Positions 1 to 8,289 of a DNA stretch of 64,000 nucleotides are shown in pieces. The translations under genes and the position numbers were made by a program. Position 1 is the stretch's first letter; the number at the start of each line of letters is the position of its first letter. The stretch comes from Sphingobium ummariense RL-3 (GTDB lineage Bacteria; Pseudomonadota; Alphaproteobacteria; Sphingomonadales; Sphingomonadaceae), in contig NZ_AUWY01000074.1 of NCBI RefSeq assembly GCF_000447205.1, positions 62,001-126,000 on the forward strand, read 5' to 3'. A model generated the notes under the pieces. It had not been told where the DNA came from and did no database searches. It saw only the letters and a program-made list of their open reading frames with translations.

Positions 1-804
1 GGCGGTAGGCTCCGTGGTCGGCACGGGTGCGGCTTCCGCTACGGCGACGGGGGTGGCAGCAGGCGCAGCCAGCGCCAGCGCGACCGGCTGCCCAGCGTCG
101 GCACCATCGATACGGATGCCCATCAGGGCTGCGACGCGCTGGGGCGCCAATGCTGGATCAGCCATCTGCGCCCATTGCGAAATGCGCTGATTGGCGGCGA
201 GGGTGTCGAGGTCCATGCCAGCGACCAGCCGCGCGTCCTTCCAGCGGCCGGCGAGCGCATAGGCATAGGCCAGGTTCTGGCGGGTGCGCGCATTGGCCGA
301 GGGAGCATGGATTGCGTCCGACAGGATGCGGACGCCTTCATTGGGATCACCGGCCATCGCCAGCGCAAGGCCATAGTCTCCGGCGGGCAGTTGGGTGCCA
401 TGTTCGGCCAGCAGCGCGCGAGCCGCATCGGGCTTGCCGAGGCCGACCTGAACCAGTGCCAGCGTGATGATGGTGCGCGAATCCCTGTTGCCGAGCGTCA
501 GGGCGTCGGTGAACGCGGTTTCCGCCGAGGCGAAGCGGCCGCTCAGCACATAGGCGCGGCCCAGGAGCTGACGATAACCCCCATTGTCGGGTGCGGCGCG
601 AACGGCGCCTTCCGCAGCCTCCACCGCCGCGGCACCGTCTCGGGCCGCCAGCGCCTTTTCGGCGGCGGCGGCGAACTTGACGGGATTGAGCTTCTGGGGG
701 GTGATGCCAGCCGACGGGCGGAACGCCGCACCGGTGCAACCGACCATGGTCGTGGCAACGAGCAGCGAGGAAATCGCCGCCTTTCCGAATGTGGTGCGCT
801 TCAT
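1..804 (-). CDS. TPR-repeat lipoprotein, partial (3' end outside window)
   Basis: Open from an ATG at 804 to the left edge, so the C-terminus is missing (268 residues seen). The N-terminus is a lipoprotein signal: basic start, hydrophobic stretch, then a lipobox ending at Cys23 (MVGC). Residues about 45-190 form helical TPR-like repeats (GRAYVLSGRFASAETAF, NLAYAYALAGRWKDA). After about residue 240 it becomes Ala/Pro/Val-rich, like the linker that precedes the SPOR domain in the plus-strand gene at 2274. A C-terminal SPOR domain outside the window is therefore plausible but not seen. It lies 16 bp downstream of the ribbon-helix-helix gene and the ParA gene on the same strand, so it probably belongs to that operon. 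Likely a periplasm-facing outer-membrane lipoprotein scaffold; exact function unknown. Confidence 0.75.
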   Translation of the reverse strand, partial: MKRTTFGKAAISSLLVATTMVGCTGAAFRPSAGITPQKLNPVKFAAAAEKALAARDGAAAVEAAEGAVRAAPDNGGYRQLLGRAYVLSGRFASAETAFTDALTLGNRDSRTIITLALVQVGLGKPDAARALLAEHGTQLPAGDYGLALAMAGDPNEGVRILSDAIHAPSANARTRQNLAYAYALAGRWKDARLVAGMDLDTLAANQRISQWAQMADPALAPQRVAALMGIRIDGADAGQPVALALAAPAATPVAVAEAAPVPTTEPTA

Positions 805-820
805 AATCCTACCCACCCCT

Positions 821-1333
821 TCATTTCGTCTCGCCGCGTTCCGGCGGCAGCTGCTGGGCCAGCCGGGCGACATCGGGCTGGCTGTCGAGAAAGGCGTCGA
901 GCGCCTGCGTGACCATTTGCTGTGCCGACTTGCCCGCGATGGCGCAGGCGAGGCGCAGCTTGAGATGCCGGTCGGCGTCCAGGCGCAGCGTGAAGGCGGC
1001 CTTCCGCCCGCTGCGCGCCGGCTGGAGCTGTTCGACGCGCTCCGCGAGCTCCTCCCGTTCCGTGACCACCGCCGGAACAGGCGGCGGCGTGACGGACCGT
1101 GCAGCGCCCGGCATGGGCGTCAGGCCCGCAGAAGGACGAGAATCCGCCGGCGCGGGTTTGGGCATGGGCAGGTCAAAGCCCATGTCGTTCCAGCCCAGAT
1201 CGTCCTGCTGCAGCGCGGCGGCGCCGGTCGCGCGGCCGAAGCCGAGCATCGGACGGCGCATCGCGGGCTGCGCCGCGCCCTTCCGGGCCAGCAGGCCGGA
1301 GGTCAACGAAGCGAGCGGCTTGGGTTCGGACAT
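821..1333 (-). CDS. Ribbon-helix-helix protein, putative ParA partner
   Basis: 170 residues. The first 85 are low-complexity and Ala/Pro-rich. The C-terminal part, about residues 108-150 (AAFTLRLDADRHLKLRLACA followed by GKSAQQMVTQALDAFL), has the beta strand plus two helices of a ribbon-helix-helix DNA-binding domain. It follows the ParA gene by 15 bp on the same strand. Small RHH proteins are known partners of ParA-family ATPases on plasmids (ParG/Omega type), so a role as the DNA- or partner-binding factor of this ParA is an inference from context. No ParB gene is visible in the window. Confidence 0.7.
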   Translation of the reverse strand: MSEPKPLASLTSGLLARKGAAQPAMRRPMLGFGRATGAAALQQDDLGWNDMGFDLPMPKPAPADSRPSAGLTPMPGAARSVTPPPVPAVVTEREELAERVEQLQPARSGRKAAFTLRLDADRHLKLRLACAIAGKSAQQMVTQALDAFLDSQPDVARLAQQLPPERGETK

Positions 1334-1348
1334 GGCTCCCCTCCTCGC

Positions 1349-2068
1349 TTACTGGCCGACCACGCGGCGGCCGAAGCCGCCACCGGACGGACGGGCGGCG
1401 GCGGTGCCGACGCTGCCCTGGGGCACCGAAAACACGGTGCGGCGGAAATTCTTTTCCAGCCGGTCTGAGATATAGGACCAGAGCTGCTCCACTTCTCCGG
1501 CGGAGCGACCCTTGGGATCGACCTCCATGACCGTGCGGCCGTCGATCATCGACGCGGCGAAATCGGTGCGGTGATGGAGCGTGACCGGCGCCACGGTGCC
1601 ATGCTGGGAGAGAGCGACGGCGGCCTCGGACGTGATGCGCGCCTTGGGCGTCGCAGCGTTAACCACGAAGATCAGCGGCTTTCCGGCGCGCTCGCACAGG
1701 TCCACCGTGGCGCCGACGGCGCGCAGGTCGTGCGGGCTGGGCCGGGTCGGCACTACGATCAGTTCGGCGACGGAAATGACGCTCTGTATCGCCATGGTGA
1801 TGGCGGGCGGGGTGTCGATCACCGCGAGCTTGAAGCCCTGCTGGCGCAGGATCTCCAGGTCGGCGGCAAGGCGGGCAACGGTGGTCTGCGCAAAGGCCGG
1901 GAATTCAGCCTCACGCTCGTTCCACCAGTCAGCGAGGGAGCCCTGCGGGTCGATGTCGATCAGCACCACGGGACCGGCACCGGACAGCTGCGCCTGTACG
2001 GCGAGATGCCCCGACAGGGTCGTCTTGCCTGATCCGCCCTTCTGCGATGCCAATGCCAATATGCGCAC
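1349..2068 (-). CDS. ParA/MinD-family Walker ATPase
   Basis: Chromosome-partition-type ATPase of about 239 residues. It shows the deviant Walker A motif near the N-terminus (ASQKGGSGKTT, residues 7-17), the A' motif VLIDIDPQGSLADW with its Asp, and Walker B LAVIDTPPA. These are hallmarks of dimeric DNA- or membrane-surface positioning ATPases. I place the start at GTG 2068 because a GGGGGG Shine-Dalgarno-like run sits 6 nt upstream and the Walker motif then begins close to the N-terminus as usual for the family. An in-frame GTG at 2119 would add 17 residues but has no ribosome-binding site. It is followed by an RHH gene and a TPR lipoprotein gene, suggesting a positioning system for DNA or a cell-envelope complex rather than the main parABS locus. 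Confidence 0.85.
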   Translation of the reverse strand: MRILALASQKGGSGKTTLSGHLAVQAQLSGAGPVVLIDIDPQGSLADWWNEREAEFPAFAQTTVARLAADLEILRQQGFKLAVIDTPPAITMAIQSVISVAELIVVPTRPSPHDLRAVGATVDLCERAGKPLIFVVNAATPKARITSEAAVALSQHGTVAPVTLHHRTDFAASMIDGRTVMEVDPKGRSAGEVEQLWSYISDRLEKNFRRTVFSVPQGSVGTAAARPSGGGFGRRVVGQ

Positions 2069-2273
2069 GCAATTCCCCCCAGGAAAATCCAGTTCCGGGT
2101 CGGACTGCCACGATGTCACCTAAGATTTGGTTAATCGGGCGGGAAGTTTGCGCGTGCCCCAATGGCAATGACTTGACTATCTTTCTCGCGTTCTCGCGGG
2201 CAATTTTTCGCTAACAGGCTATTAACCTTGTCCCGTTATCGGATTATTCAAGGAATCCGTTGGGAGCATTCTC

Positions 2274-3308
2274 ATGAAGCTTTTCTGGGGCGCGCTGGGC
2301 GCAGGCATGATGCTGGCCGTCGGATCGCCGGCCGGCGCGGACGTCAAGGCCGGGGTCGATGCCTGGCAGCAGGGTGACTATGCCAAGGCGATCGGCGAAT
2401 GGCGGCCGCTGGCGCAGGCGGGCGACGCCGACGCGCAGTTCAACATGGGCCAGGCCTACAAGCTAGGGCGCGGCGTGCAGTCGGACCTCAACGCGGCTCT
2501 GGACTGGTATCGCAAAGCTGCGGCCCAAGGGCATCTTCGCGCGGAGGATAATCTGGGCCTGATCCTGTTCCAGCAGGGCGACCGGGCCGGCGCCATGCCC
2601 TATCTGCAGCGCTCCGCGGCGCGCGGAGAACCGCGCGCGCAATATATCGTCGCGACGGCGCTCTTTAATGGCGATATGATCGGCAAGGACTGGGTCCGCG
2701 CCTATGCGCTGATGACCCGCGCGGCCGCGTCCGGCCTGCCCCAGGCGACGACCAGCCTGCAGCAGATGGACAAATATGTGCCGGAGGACCAGCGCAAGCA
2801 GGGTCTCGCGCTGGCGGCCAATCTCGAACAGCAGCAGCAACAGAGGAAGGACAGCGCCATCGCGCTGGCGGCCCCCGCTGCCCCGATGCCGCAGCCGGCC
2901 CGCAACCAGCCGTCGCAGGTGCGTACCGCCGAGTTGCCGCCCTCCACCATTCCGCAGCCCGCTCCACAGGCGCCGGCGACGCCGAAACCTGCTCCCGAGC
3001 CGACCAAACCGGTTGCGAAGCCGGTGGCGCCCAAGCCTATGCTGGCGAGCCGGCCCGCGCCCGCTCCGGCGGCATCGGGAGGCTGGCGCATCCAGTTGGG
3101 CGCGTTCAGCGAGGAAGGCCGCGCGCGGACGCTGTGGAAACAGCTGACCGGCAAGGTCGGCGGCCTGTCCGCCTATCAGCCCTATCTGGTGAAGGCAGGC
3201 ACCGTAACGCGCCTCCAGGCCGGCCCGGTCGCCAGTGCCGCCGACGCGGCGCGGCTGTGTGGCGCGATCAAGTCGGCCGGCGGCGATTGCATGCCGAGGA
3301 AGATGTAG
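2274..3308 (+). CDS. Sel1-repeat and SPOR-domain periplasmic protein
   Basis: 344 residues with a Sec signal peptide (cleavage likely after AGA, residue about 22). Residues 25-190 hold Sel1/TPR-like repeats (DADAQFNMGQAYKLGRGVQ, GDRAGAMPYLQRSAARGEPR). Residues 200-265 are a Pro/Ala/Gln-rich linker. The C-terminal 75 residues, starting GGWRIQLGAF, match a SPOR domain, which binds denuded septal peptidoglycan. It is divergent from the ParA-RHH-TPR operon across a 205-bp gap. The architecture suggests a division-site or envelope-maintenance factor. Substrate and partners cannot be read from the sequence. Confidence 0.85.
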   Translation: MKLFWGALGAGMMLAVGSPAGADVKAGVDAWQQGDYAKAIGEWRPLAQAGDADAQFNMGQAYKLGRGVQSDLNAALDWYRKAAAQGHLRAEDNLGLILFQQGDRAGAMPYLQRSAARGEPRAQYIVATALFNGDMIGKDWVRAYALMTRAAASGLPQATTSLQQMDKYVPEDQRKQGLALAANLEQQQQQRKDSAIALAAPAAPMPQPARNQPSQVRTAELPPSTIPQPAPQAPATPKPAPEPTKPVAKPVAPKPMLASRPAPAPAASGGWRIQLGAFSEEGRARTLWKQLTGKVGGLSAYQPYLVKAGTVTRLQAGPVASAADAARLCGAIKSAGGDCMPRKM

Positions 3309-3380
3309 GGCGGGGCGTTGCCCCATTTGCCCGAAGCCTTCGATCTGCGCTAAGACCGGTTCCCCATAGGAGCCGGTGCC

Positions 3381-4397
3381 ATGTCGATGCAGAAGGAAGG
3401 AACGATCGCCGCGCTGGCCGCGGCCGCGCTGGGCGAGGAGGATGCGCGGAGGGCGCTGGAGGCGCTGGCGATCGCGCCCGCGCTGATGGCGGAGAGCGGC
3501 GAGCGTGTGTCGCGCGCCGCCTTCGCGATGGCGATGAATGTCCTCCTGTTCCACGACCTGCTGCGGCGGGTGCCGAGCGGCAGCGCCTATGTGACCGACA
3601 CGCTGGGGCGCGGCGGGCGCGTGCTGTTCGACCATGGCGCGCTGCGCACCGTCCGCATGCCGCAGGGGCCGACCGGCGCCCTGCCCGCGGGAGAGGACGC
3701 CTTCACCCGCATCTTCCTACCGCTCGGCTATGAGATGGCCGCCGTCTATCCGCTCGACCGGCTGCGCATGACAGGCCGCGCCTATCGTCATGCCGACGCG
3801 CCGGAGGATATTCCGCAGTTTTTCCTGTCGGAGCTGCATGTCGATCGCTTCGATCCCGAGTTCCAGGAGGCGGCGGAGCGGGTCTTCGGGTCCTCGCGCG
3901 ATCCGCTCGACGGGGAGGCGCTGGCCCTGCTCGACGCCTTCGCCGCTGGCGAGGCTGTGTCGCTGGGGCAGGCGGCGCGGGTGTTACCGACGATCGTCGC
4001 GGCCTTCGACCGGCAACATGAGGCGCCCGACTTCGAGGATTATCAGCTCCTCCTGTCCCGTTCCAACGAAGCGGCCTGGATCGCGACCGAGGGCAATGCC
4101 TTCAACCATGCCACCGACCGGGTGCCCGACGTCGCGGCGCTGGCCGAGCGGCTGAAGGCCGAGGAGCGGCCGATGAAGGCACGGCTGGAGGTGTCGGCGA
4201 CCGGTCGCGTGCGGCAGACCGCCTTCCGCGCCGACAGCGTGGAACGCGTCTTCGCCGACGGTGAGGTCCGCACAGTTCCCGGTTCCTTCTACGAATTCAT
4301 CAGCCGTGACGTCGACCCAGAGACGGGACGGCTGGACCTGGCTTTCGACACGGGCAACGCCACCGGGATCTTCGCGATGACGAGCGCAGGCCGATGA
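3381..4397 (+). CDS. DUF1338 / HglS-like 2-oxoacid dioxygenase-decarboxylase
   Basis: 338 residues with the DUF1338 fold signature: FDHGALRTVRM with His85 and Arg89, FNHATDRVPD with His243, and FYEFISRD with Glu305. In HglS (2-oxoadipate to 2-hydroxyglutarate in D-lysine breakdown) a His/His/Glu triad holds Fe(II) and an Arg four residues after the first His contacts substrate; all four are in place here. The stop overlaps the start of the next gene (an AstD-type dehydrogenase) by 4 bp (ATGA), so the two are translationally coupled. The actual 2-oxoacid substrate is not determined. Coupling to a succinylglutamate-semialdehyde dehydrogenase homologue hints at amino-acid catabolism. Confidence 0.8.
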   Translation: MSMQKEGTIAALAAAALGEEDARRALEALAIAPALMAESGERVSRAAFAMAMNVLLFHDLLRRVPSGSAYVTDTLGRGGRVLFDHGALRTVRMPQGPTGALPAGEDAFTRIFLPLGYEMAAVYPLDRLRMTGRAYRHADAPEDIPQFFLSELHVDRFDPEFQEAAERVFGSSRDPLDGEALALLDAFAAGEAVSLGQAARVLPTIVAAFDRQHEAPDFEDYQLLLSRSNEAAWIATEGNAFNHATDRVPDVAALAERLKAEERPMKARLEVSATGRVRQTAFRADSVERVFADGEVRTVPGSFYEFISRDVDPETGRLDLAFDTGNATGIFAMTSAGR

Positions 4398-5812
4398 GCG
4401 GAACATTCCGGTCGATCGATCCGGCCAGCGGCGAAATGGTGTGGGAAGGCGAAACCGCGGACGCAGCAGCGTGCGCGCGCGCGGTGCAGACGGCGCGCGT
4501 CGCCCTGCCCGCCTGGCGCAGCGCGCCGGTCGAGCAGCGGGTCGCGGTCGCGCGGCGCTATGCCGAGGTGCTGGGCGAACGACGCATGGCGCTGGCAACA
4601 CTGATCTCGCGGGAGACGGGCAAGCTGCTCTGGGAGAGCGATGCCGAAGTCGGCTCGATGATCGCCAAGGTGGAGGTGTCGATCCGCGCCCATGCCGAGC
4701 GCACCGGCGAGCGGGCGGCCGACATGCCCTTCGGCAACGCGGTGTTGCGCCATCGCGGTCATGGTGTGATGGCGGTGCTGGGCCCTTACAATTTCCCCGG
4801 CCACCTGCCCAACGGGCATATCGTGCCGGCGCTGATCGCGGGCAATGCCGTGGTGTTCAAGCCGTCCGAGGTTGCGCCCGCAACCGGCGCGGCGATGGCG
4901 GATGCCTGGACGGCGGCGGGGCTGCCCGAGGGACTGTTGAGCATCGTCCAAGGCGGACGCGAGACCGGGGAGGCGCTGGTCGCGAGCGACATAGACGGGC
5001 TGCTGTTCACCGGATCGGCGGGTGCCGGCGCGGCGCTGCGCCGGGCGCTGGTGGACCGGCCGCATGTCATCATGGCGCTGGAGCTGGGCGGGAACAATCC
5101 GCTGGTCGCCTGGGATTCGCCCGAGGAGGCCGCTTCCATCATCGTCAGTTCGGCCTTCATCACGACCGGTCAACGCTGTTCCTGCGCGCGGCGGCTGATC
5201 GTGCCCGAGGGCGCGACGGGGGATCGGATCGTCGAGGCGGTCGACGCCATGGCCGGGCTGCTGCGCGTCGCGGCCTGGGACGAGCCGGGCGACGCCTTCA
5301 TGGGGCCGCTGGTCTCCGATGCGGCGGCGGCCGGCGCCCACCGCGCGGTCGAGGGGCTGATCGCGCGCGGCGCGGGGATCATCCGGCCGTTCGAGGCAGT
5401 GAGCGGGCGGAGCGACGCCTTCGTAACCCCCGCCCTGCTGGACGTGACAGGACTGGACATGCCTGACGCCGAAATCTTCGCGCCGGTGCTGCAGGTCCTG
5501 CGTGTGCCCGATTTCGATGCGGCGATGCGCGCGGCGAACGACACGGCATTCGGCCTGTCGGCGGGGCTGATCTCCAGCGACCCAGACCTCTGGCAACGGT
5601 TCATCGAGGAAAGCCGCGCGGGCGTGGTCAACCGCAACCGGCCGACCACGGGCGCGGCGGGGAACATGCCCTTCGGCGGTCTGGGCGCTTCGGGCAATCA
5701 CCGCCCAAGCGCCTATTATGCGGCCGATTACTGCGCCTATCCCATCGCGAGCTTCGAGGCGCCGGAGGTTGCGCCCGTGCCGGTTAACGGCTTGATCAGC
5801 GAAACGGCATAA
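4394..5812 (+). CDS. astD: Succinylglutamate-semialdehyde dehydrogenase-like ALDH (copy 1)
   Basis: 472 residues, standard ALDH length. It shows the NAD-binding segment GPYNFPGHLPNGH (from about residue 130), FTGSAGAG (205-212), the catalytic Glu in ALELGGNNP (Glu230) and the catalytic Cys in GQRCSC (Cys262). The GNNP and GHLPNGH signatures are typical of AstD, the fourth step of the arginine succinyltransferase pathway. No astA, astB, astC or astE is in the window, and a second AstD-like gene lies at 15881. The overlap with the DUF1338 gene suggests this copy may serve another semialdehyde. Specificity is therefore inferred, not shown. Confidence 0.8.
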   Translation: MSGTFRSIDPASGEMVWEGETADAAACARAVQTARVALPAWRSAPVEQRVAVARRYAEVLGERRMALATLISRETGKLLWESDAEVGSMIAKVEVSIRAHAERTGERAADMPFGNAVLRHRGHGVMAVLGPYNFPGHLPNGHIVPALIAGNAVVFKPSEVAPATGAAMADAWTAAGLPEGLLSIVQGGRETGEALVASDIDGLLFTGSAGAGAALRRALVDRPHVIMALELGGNNPLVAWDSPEEAASIIVSSAFITTGQRCSCARRLIVPEGATGDRIVEAVDAMAGLLRVAAWDEPGDAFMGPLVSDAAAAGAHRAVEGLIARGAGIIRPFEAVSGRSDAFVTPALLDVTGLDMPDAEIFAPVLQVLRVPDFDAAMRAANDTAFGLSAGLISSDPDLWQRFIEESRAGVVNRNRPTTGAAGNMPFGGLGASGNHRPSAYYAADYCAYPIASFEAPEVAPVPVNGLISETA

Positions 5813-5847
5813 GGCAACGGCCGATCGTTTCGTTTAAGGAGGCATGG

Positions 5848-6714
5848 GTGCAGGGTTCGAACGTCCCGTCCTGGGTGCTGACGCTGGTGTGCGCCGACCG
5901 GGTGGGCATCGTCGCGGCGGTGAGCCGCTTCCTGGCCGAGCGAGGCGGCTTCATCACCGACAGCCAGCAATATGCCGACCGAGACGCCGGCCGATTCTTC
6001 ATGCGCGTGGCGTTCGAGGCGACCGACGAGCGGATCGGCACCACAACCCGGTTACGCGAGGATTTCGCGACGGTGGGCGGGGAATTCGGCATGGACTGGC
6101 AGATCACCGCCGCCGCCGATCGCCCGCGCATGCTGATCGCCGTTTCGAAGGGTTCGCACTGCCTGGCCGATCTGCTGCATCGCTGGCAGACCGGCACGCT
6201 GGCGATCGACATCATGGGCGTGGTGTCCAACCATCCCGACATGCGCCGGATCACCGAATGGCAGGGCATCCCATTCCACGAACTGCCGCCCAATGGCGAC
6301 AAGGCCGCCCAGGAGGAGGCGCTGGCCGCGATCTTCGAACGGACGTGGTCGGACTATCTGATCCTTGCGCGCTACATGCAGGTGCTGTCGGAAGAACTGG
6401 TGCAGAGGCTGGAAGGGCGCTGCGTCAACATCCATCACAGTTTCCTGCCCGGTTTCAAGGGCGCGCGCCCCTATCACCGCGCGCATGAGCGCGGTGTCAA
6501 GCTGATCGGCGCGACGGCGCATTTCGTGACCGCCGACCTGGACGAGGGGCCGATCATCGAGCAGGCGGTCGAGCGCGTGGACCATCGCGCCACGCCCGAG
6601 GACATGATCCGCATCGGCCGCGACATAGAGGCGCAGGTGCTGGCCCGCGCGGTCGGCTGGCTGGCCGACCGGCGGGTGCTGCTGAACGGCGGGAAGACCG
6701 TGGTCTTCCGCTGA
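5848..6714 (+). CDS. purU: Formyltetrahydrofolate deformylase
   Basis: 288 residues. Residues 8-85 form an ACT domain (LTLVCADRVGIVAAVSRFLA). The rest is a formyltransferase-fold hydrolase with the family triad Asn194 and His196 (VNIHHSFLP) and Asp232 (LDEGPI). PurU releases formate and THF from 10-formyl-THF, balancing the one-carbon pool and supplying formate for PurT. The start is GTG 5848: an AAGGAGG Shine-Dalgarno lies 5 nt upstream. The ATG at 5844 is in another frame. Nearby minus-strand genes for glutathione-dependent formaldehyde oxidation also end at formate. Confidence 0.92.
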   Translation: MQGSNVPSWVLTLVCADRVGIVAAVSRFLAERGGFITDSQQYADRDAGRFFMRVAFEATDERIGTTTRLREDFATVGGEFGMDWQITAAADRPRMLIAVSKGSHCLADLLHRWQTGTLAIDIMGVVSNHPDMRRITEWQGIPFHELPPNGDKAAQEEALAAIFERTWSDYLILARYMQVLSEELVQRLEGRCVNIHHSFLPGFKGARPYHRAHERGVKLIGATAHFVTADLDEGPIIEQAVERVDHRATPEDMIRIGRDIEAQVLARAVGWLADRRVLLNGGKTVVFR

Positions 6715-6715
6715 G

Positions 6716-6865
6716 CTACAGCCCCAGCCGCGCCCAGAAATCGTCCGGGGCGATCGACGCGGCGGCCGAAGCGGGCCGTTCGATACGCGAACAGGAATAA
6801 TGGGGAATGTGCACGCGGTCGCGCTCTTCGGCGCGGCGCTGCTGGCGGAGGGATTTGCGGCTCAT
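6716..6865 (-). CDS. Small basic protein, unknown function
   Basis: 49 residues, starting MSRKSLRQQRRAEERDR and ending DDFWARLGL. A good ribosome-binding site (AGGAG, 7 nt upstream) precedes the ATG, and the stop is 1 bp from the purU stop in tail-to-tail arrangement, which fits a real gene filling the gap. The N-terminal third is strongly basic. I do not recognise a family and propose no function. Confidence 0.5.
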   Translation of the reverse strand: MSRKSLRQQRRAEERDRVHIPHYSCSRIERPASAAASIAPDDFWARLGL

Positions 6866-7046
6866 CGTCTTCTCCTGTGCAAGGGAACACGAAACCGGGC
6901 GTCGTCGCCTGGGACCCGTGCGCTTTAGCCGTTGGTGACGCGGAGCAAGCTGACATCCTTCAAAAGCCGCGGAGCGAAACGCTCGCAGCCTTCATGCGCC
7001 ATCCCGCCGCTATCGGCAAAATAGGTTTGCTTGGGAGGATGATAGA

Positions 7047-7892
7047 TCAGCGCAGCCGATCGGCATGCCAGCGCAGATGATCCGCCATGAAGGTGGAAAT
7101 GAAATAATAGCTGTGGTCGTAGCCGGGCTGAAGCCGCAGTTCCAACGGGATGCCGGCCGCCGCGCAGGCCGCGCGCAGCAGGTCAGGGCGAAGCTCGCGC
7201 TCCAGGAAGCCGTCGGCTTCGCCCTGGTCGACGAGCAGCGCGGGAACCCGCGCGCCGTCCTCGATCAATGCCACAGCGTCGTGGCGGCGCCAGGCGGCAT
7301 GGTCGTCGCCCAGATATCCAGAAAGCGCCTTCTGCCCCCAGGGCACCTGTGACGGGGCGACGATCGGCGCGAAGGCGGACACGGCCCGGTAGCGGTCCGG
7401 ATGGTTCAGGCCGATGGTGAGCGCGCCATGGCCCCCCATGGAGTGACCCATGATCGACTGGCGGTCCATGTCGGCTGGAAAATGCGCGCCGATAAGGGTG
7501 GGCAACTCTTCCGTGACATAGCTCCACATACGGTAGTGCGCGGCATAAGGCGCCTGCGCCGCATCGACATAGAAGCCCGCCCCCAGGCCGAAATCCCACG
7601 CGCCGTCGGGATCGTCCGCCACGCCCTCGCCGCGCGGCGATGTGTCGGGTGCGACGAAGATCAGGCCCAGCTGCGCGCAGGCGGCGCGAAACTCGCCCTT
7701 TTCCGTCACATTGGCATGGGTGCAGGTGAGGCCGGAGAGATACCAGACCACCGGCAGCCGCGCGCCATCCTCGTGCGGGGGCACATAGACGGAGAAGGTC
7801 ATGTCCGTCCCCGTTTCTCGCGAGGCATGGCGATAGACGCCCTGGATGCCGCCAAAGGCCTTGGCGCCCGAAACCTGCTCCAGTCCCATCAT
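7047..7892 (-). CDS. fghA: S-formylglutathione hydrolase
   Basis: 281 residues of the esterase D/FGH family. It has the nucleophile motif GHSMGG (Ser151) and the family sequence YLSGLTCTHANVTEKG near residues 51-66. His260 in YDHSYYF, with a probable Asp227, completes the triad. It hydrolyses S-formylglutathione to formate and glutathione, the last step of glutathione-dependent formaldehyde detoxification. The first step is encoded just upstream (adhC at 8290-9402), with a VOC-family gene between them whose stop overlaps the fghA start by 4 bp, so the three probably form one operon. Confidence 0.93.
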   Translation of the reverse strand: MMGLEQVSGAKAFGGIQGVYRHASRETGTDMTFSVYVPPHEDGARLPVVWYLSGLTCTHANVTEKGEFRAACAQLGLIFVAPDTSPRGEGVADDPDGAWDFGLGAGFYVDAAQAPYAAHYRMWSYVTEELPTLIGAHFPADMDRQSIMGHSMGGHGALTIGLNHPDRYRAVSAFAPIVAPSQVPWGQKALSGYLGDDHAAWRRHDAVALIEDGARVPALLVDQGEADGFLERELRPDLLRAACAAAGIPLELRLQPGYDHSYYFISTFMADHLRWHADRLR

Positions 7893-8272
7893 GGGTAGCG
7901 ATACAGCGCGCAGAGCTTGTTCCCGGCGGGGTCGCGCAGATAGGCGAGATAGAGCTTTCCGAAAACGCCGCTCTCGCGGATGCCCGGAGGATCCTCGCAG
8001 CTCCTGCCGTCAGCCGCCACGCCTGCGCTGTGCCAGGCGTCGATCTGCTCCGGCGACGCGATGGCGAAACCGATCGTCCCGCCATTGGCATGGCAGGCCG
8101 GCTGGCCGTCGATCGGCTGCGTAACCATGAAGAGCCCGCCGTCATGCGCATAGATCAGGCGGCCCTTCGGGTCCGTCCTGCCCGGCTTCGCGCCGGCGAC
8201 AGCGAAGATCGCATCGTAAAAGGTCCTGGACGCCTCGATATCGTTGGAACCCACCATCACATGGCTGAACAT
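7889..8272 (-). CDS. VOC/glyoxalase-superfamily protein
   Basis: 127 residues with one vicinal-oxygen-chelate module pair: MFSHVMVGSNDIEASRTFYD at the start and YLAYLRDPAGNKLCALY at the end. These betaalphabetabetabeta proteins bind a metal and act as glyoxalases, thiol transferases or dioxygenases. The location between adhC and fghA, 4-bp overlap with fghA, suggests a glutathione-linked role in formaldehyde handling (for example helping form or isomerise S-hydroxymethylglutathione). That role is inference from context only. Confidence 0.8.
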   Translation of the reverse strand: MFSHVMVGSNDIEASRTFYDAIFAVAGAKPGRTDPKGRLIYAHDGGLFMVTQPIDGQPACHANGGTIGFAIASPEQIDAWHSAGVAADGRSCEDPPGIRESGVFGKLYLAYLRDPAGNKLCALYRYP

Positions 8273-8289
8273 CGCCCTGCCCTTTTCCT

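Noticed and set aside
6877..7080. A 67-codon plus-strand gene between purU and fghA
   Set aside because: No ribosome-binding site, overlaps the fghA end antisense, and the translation has no coherent features.
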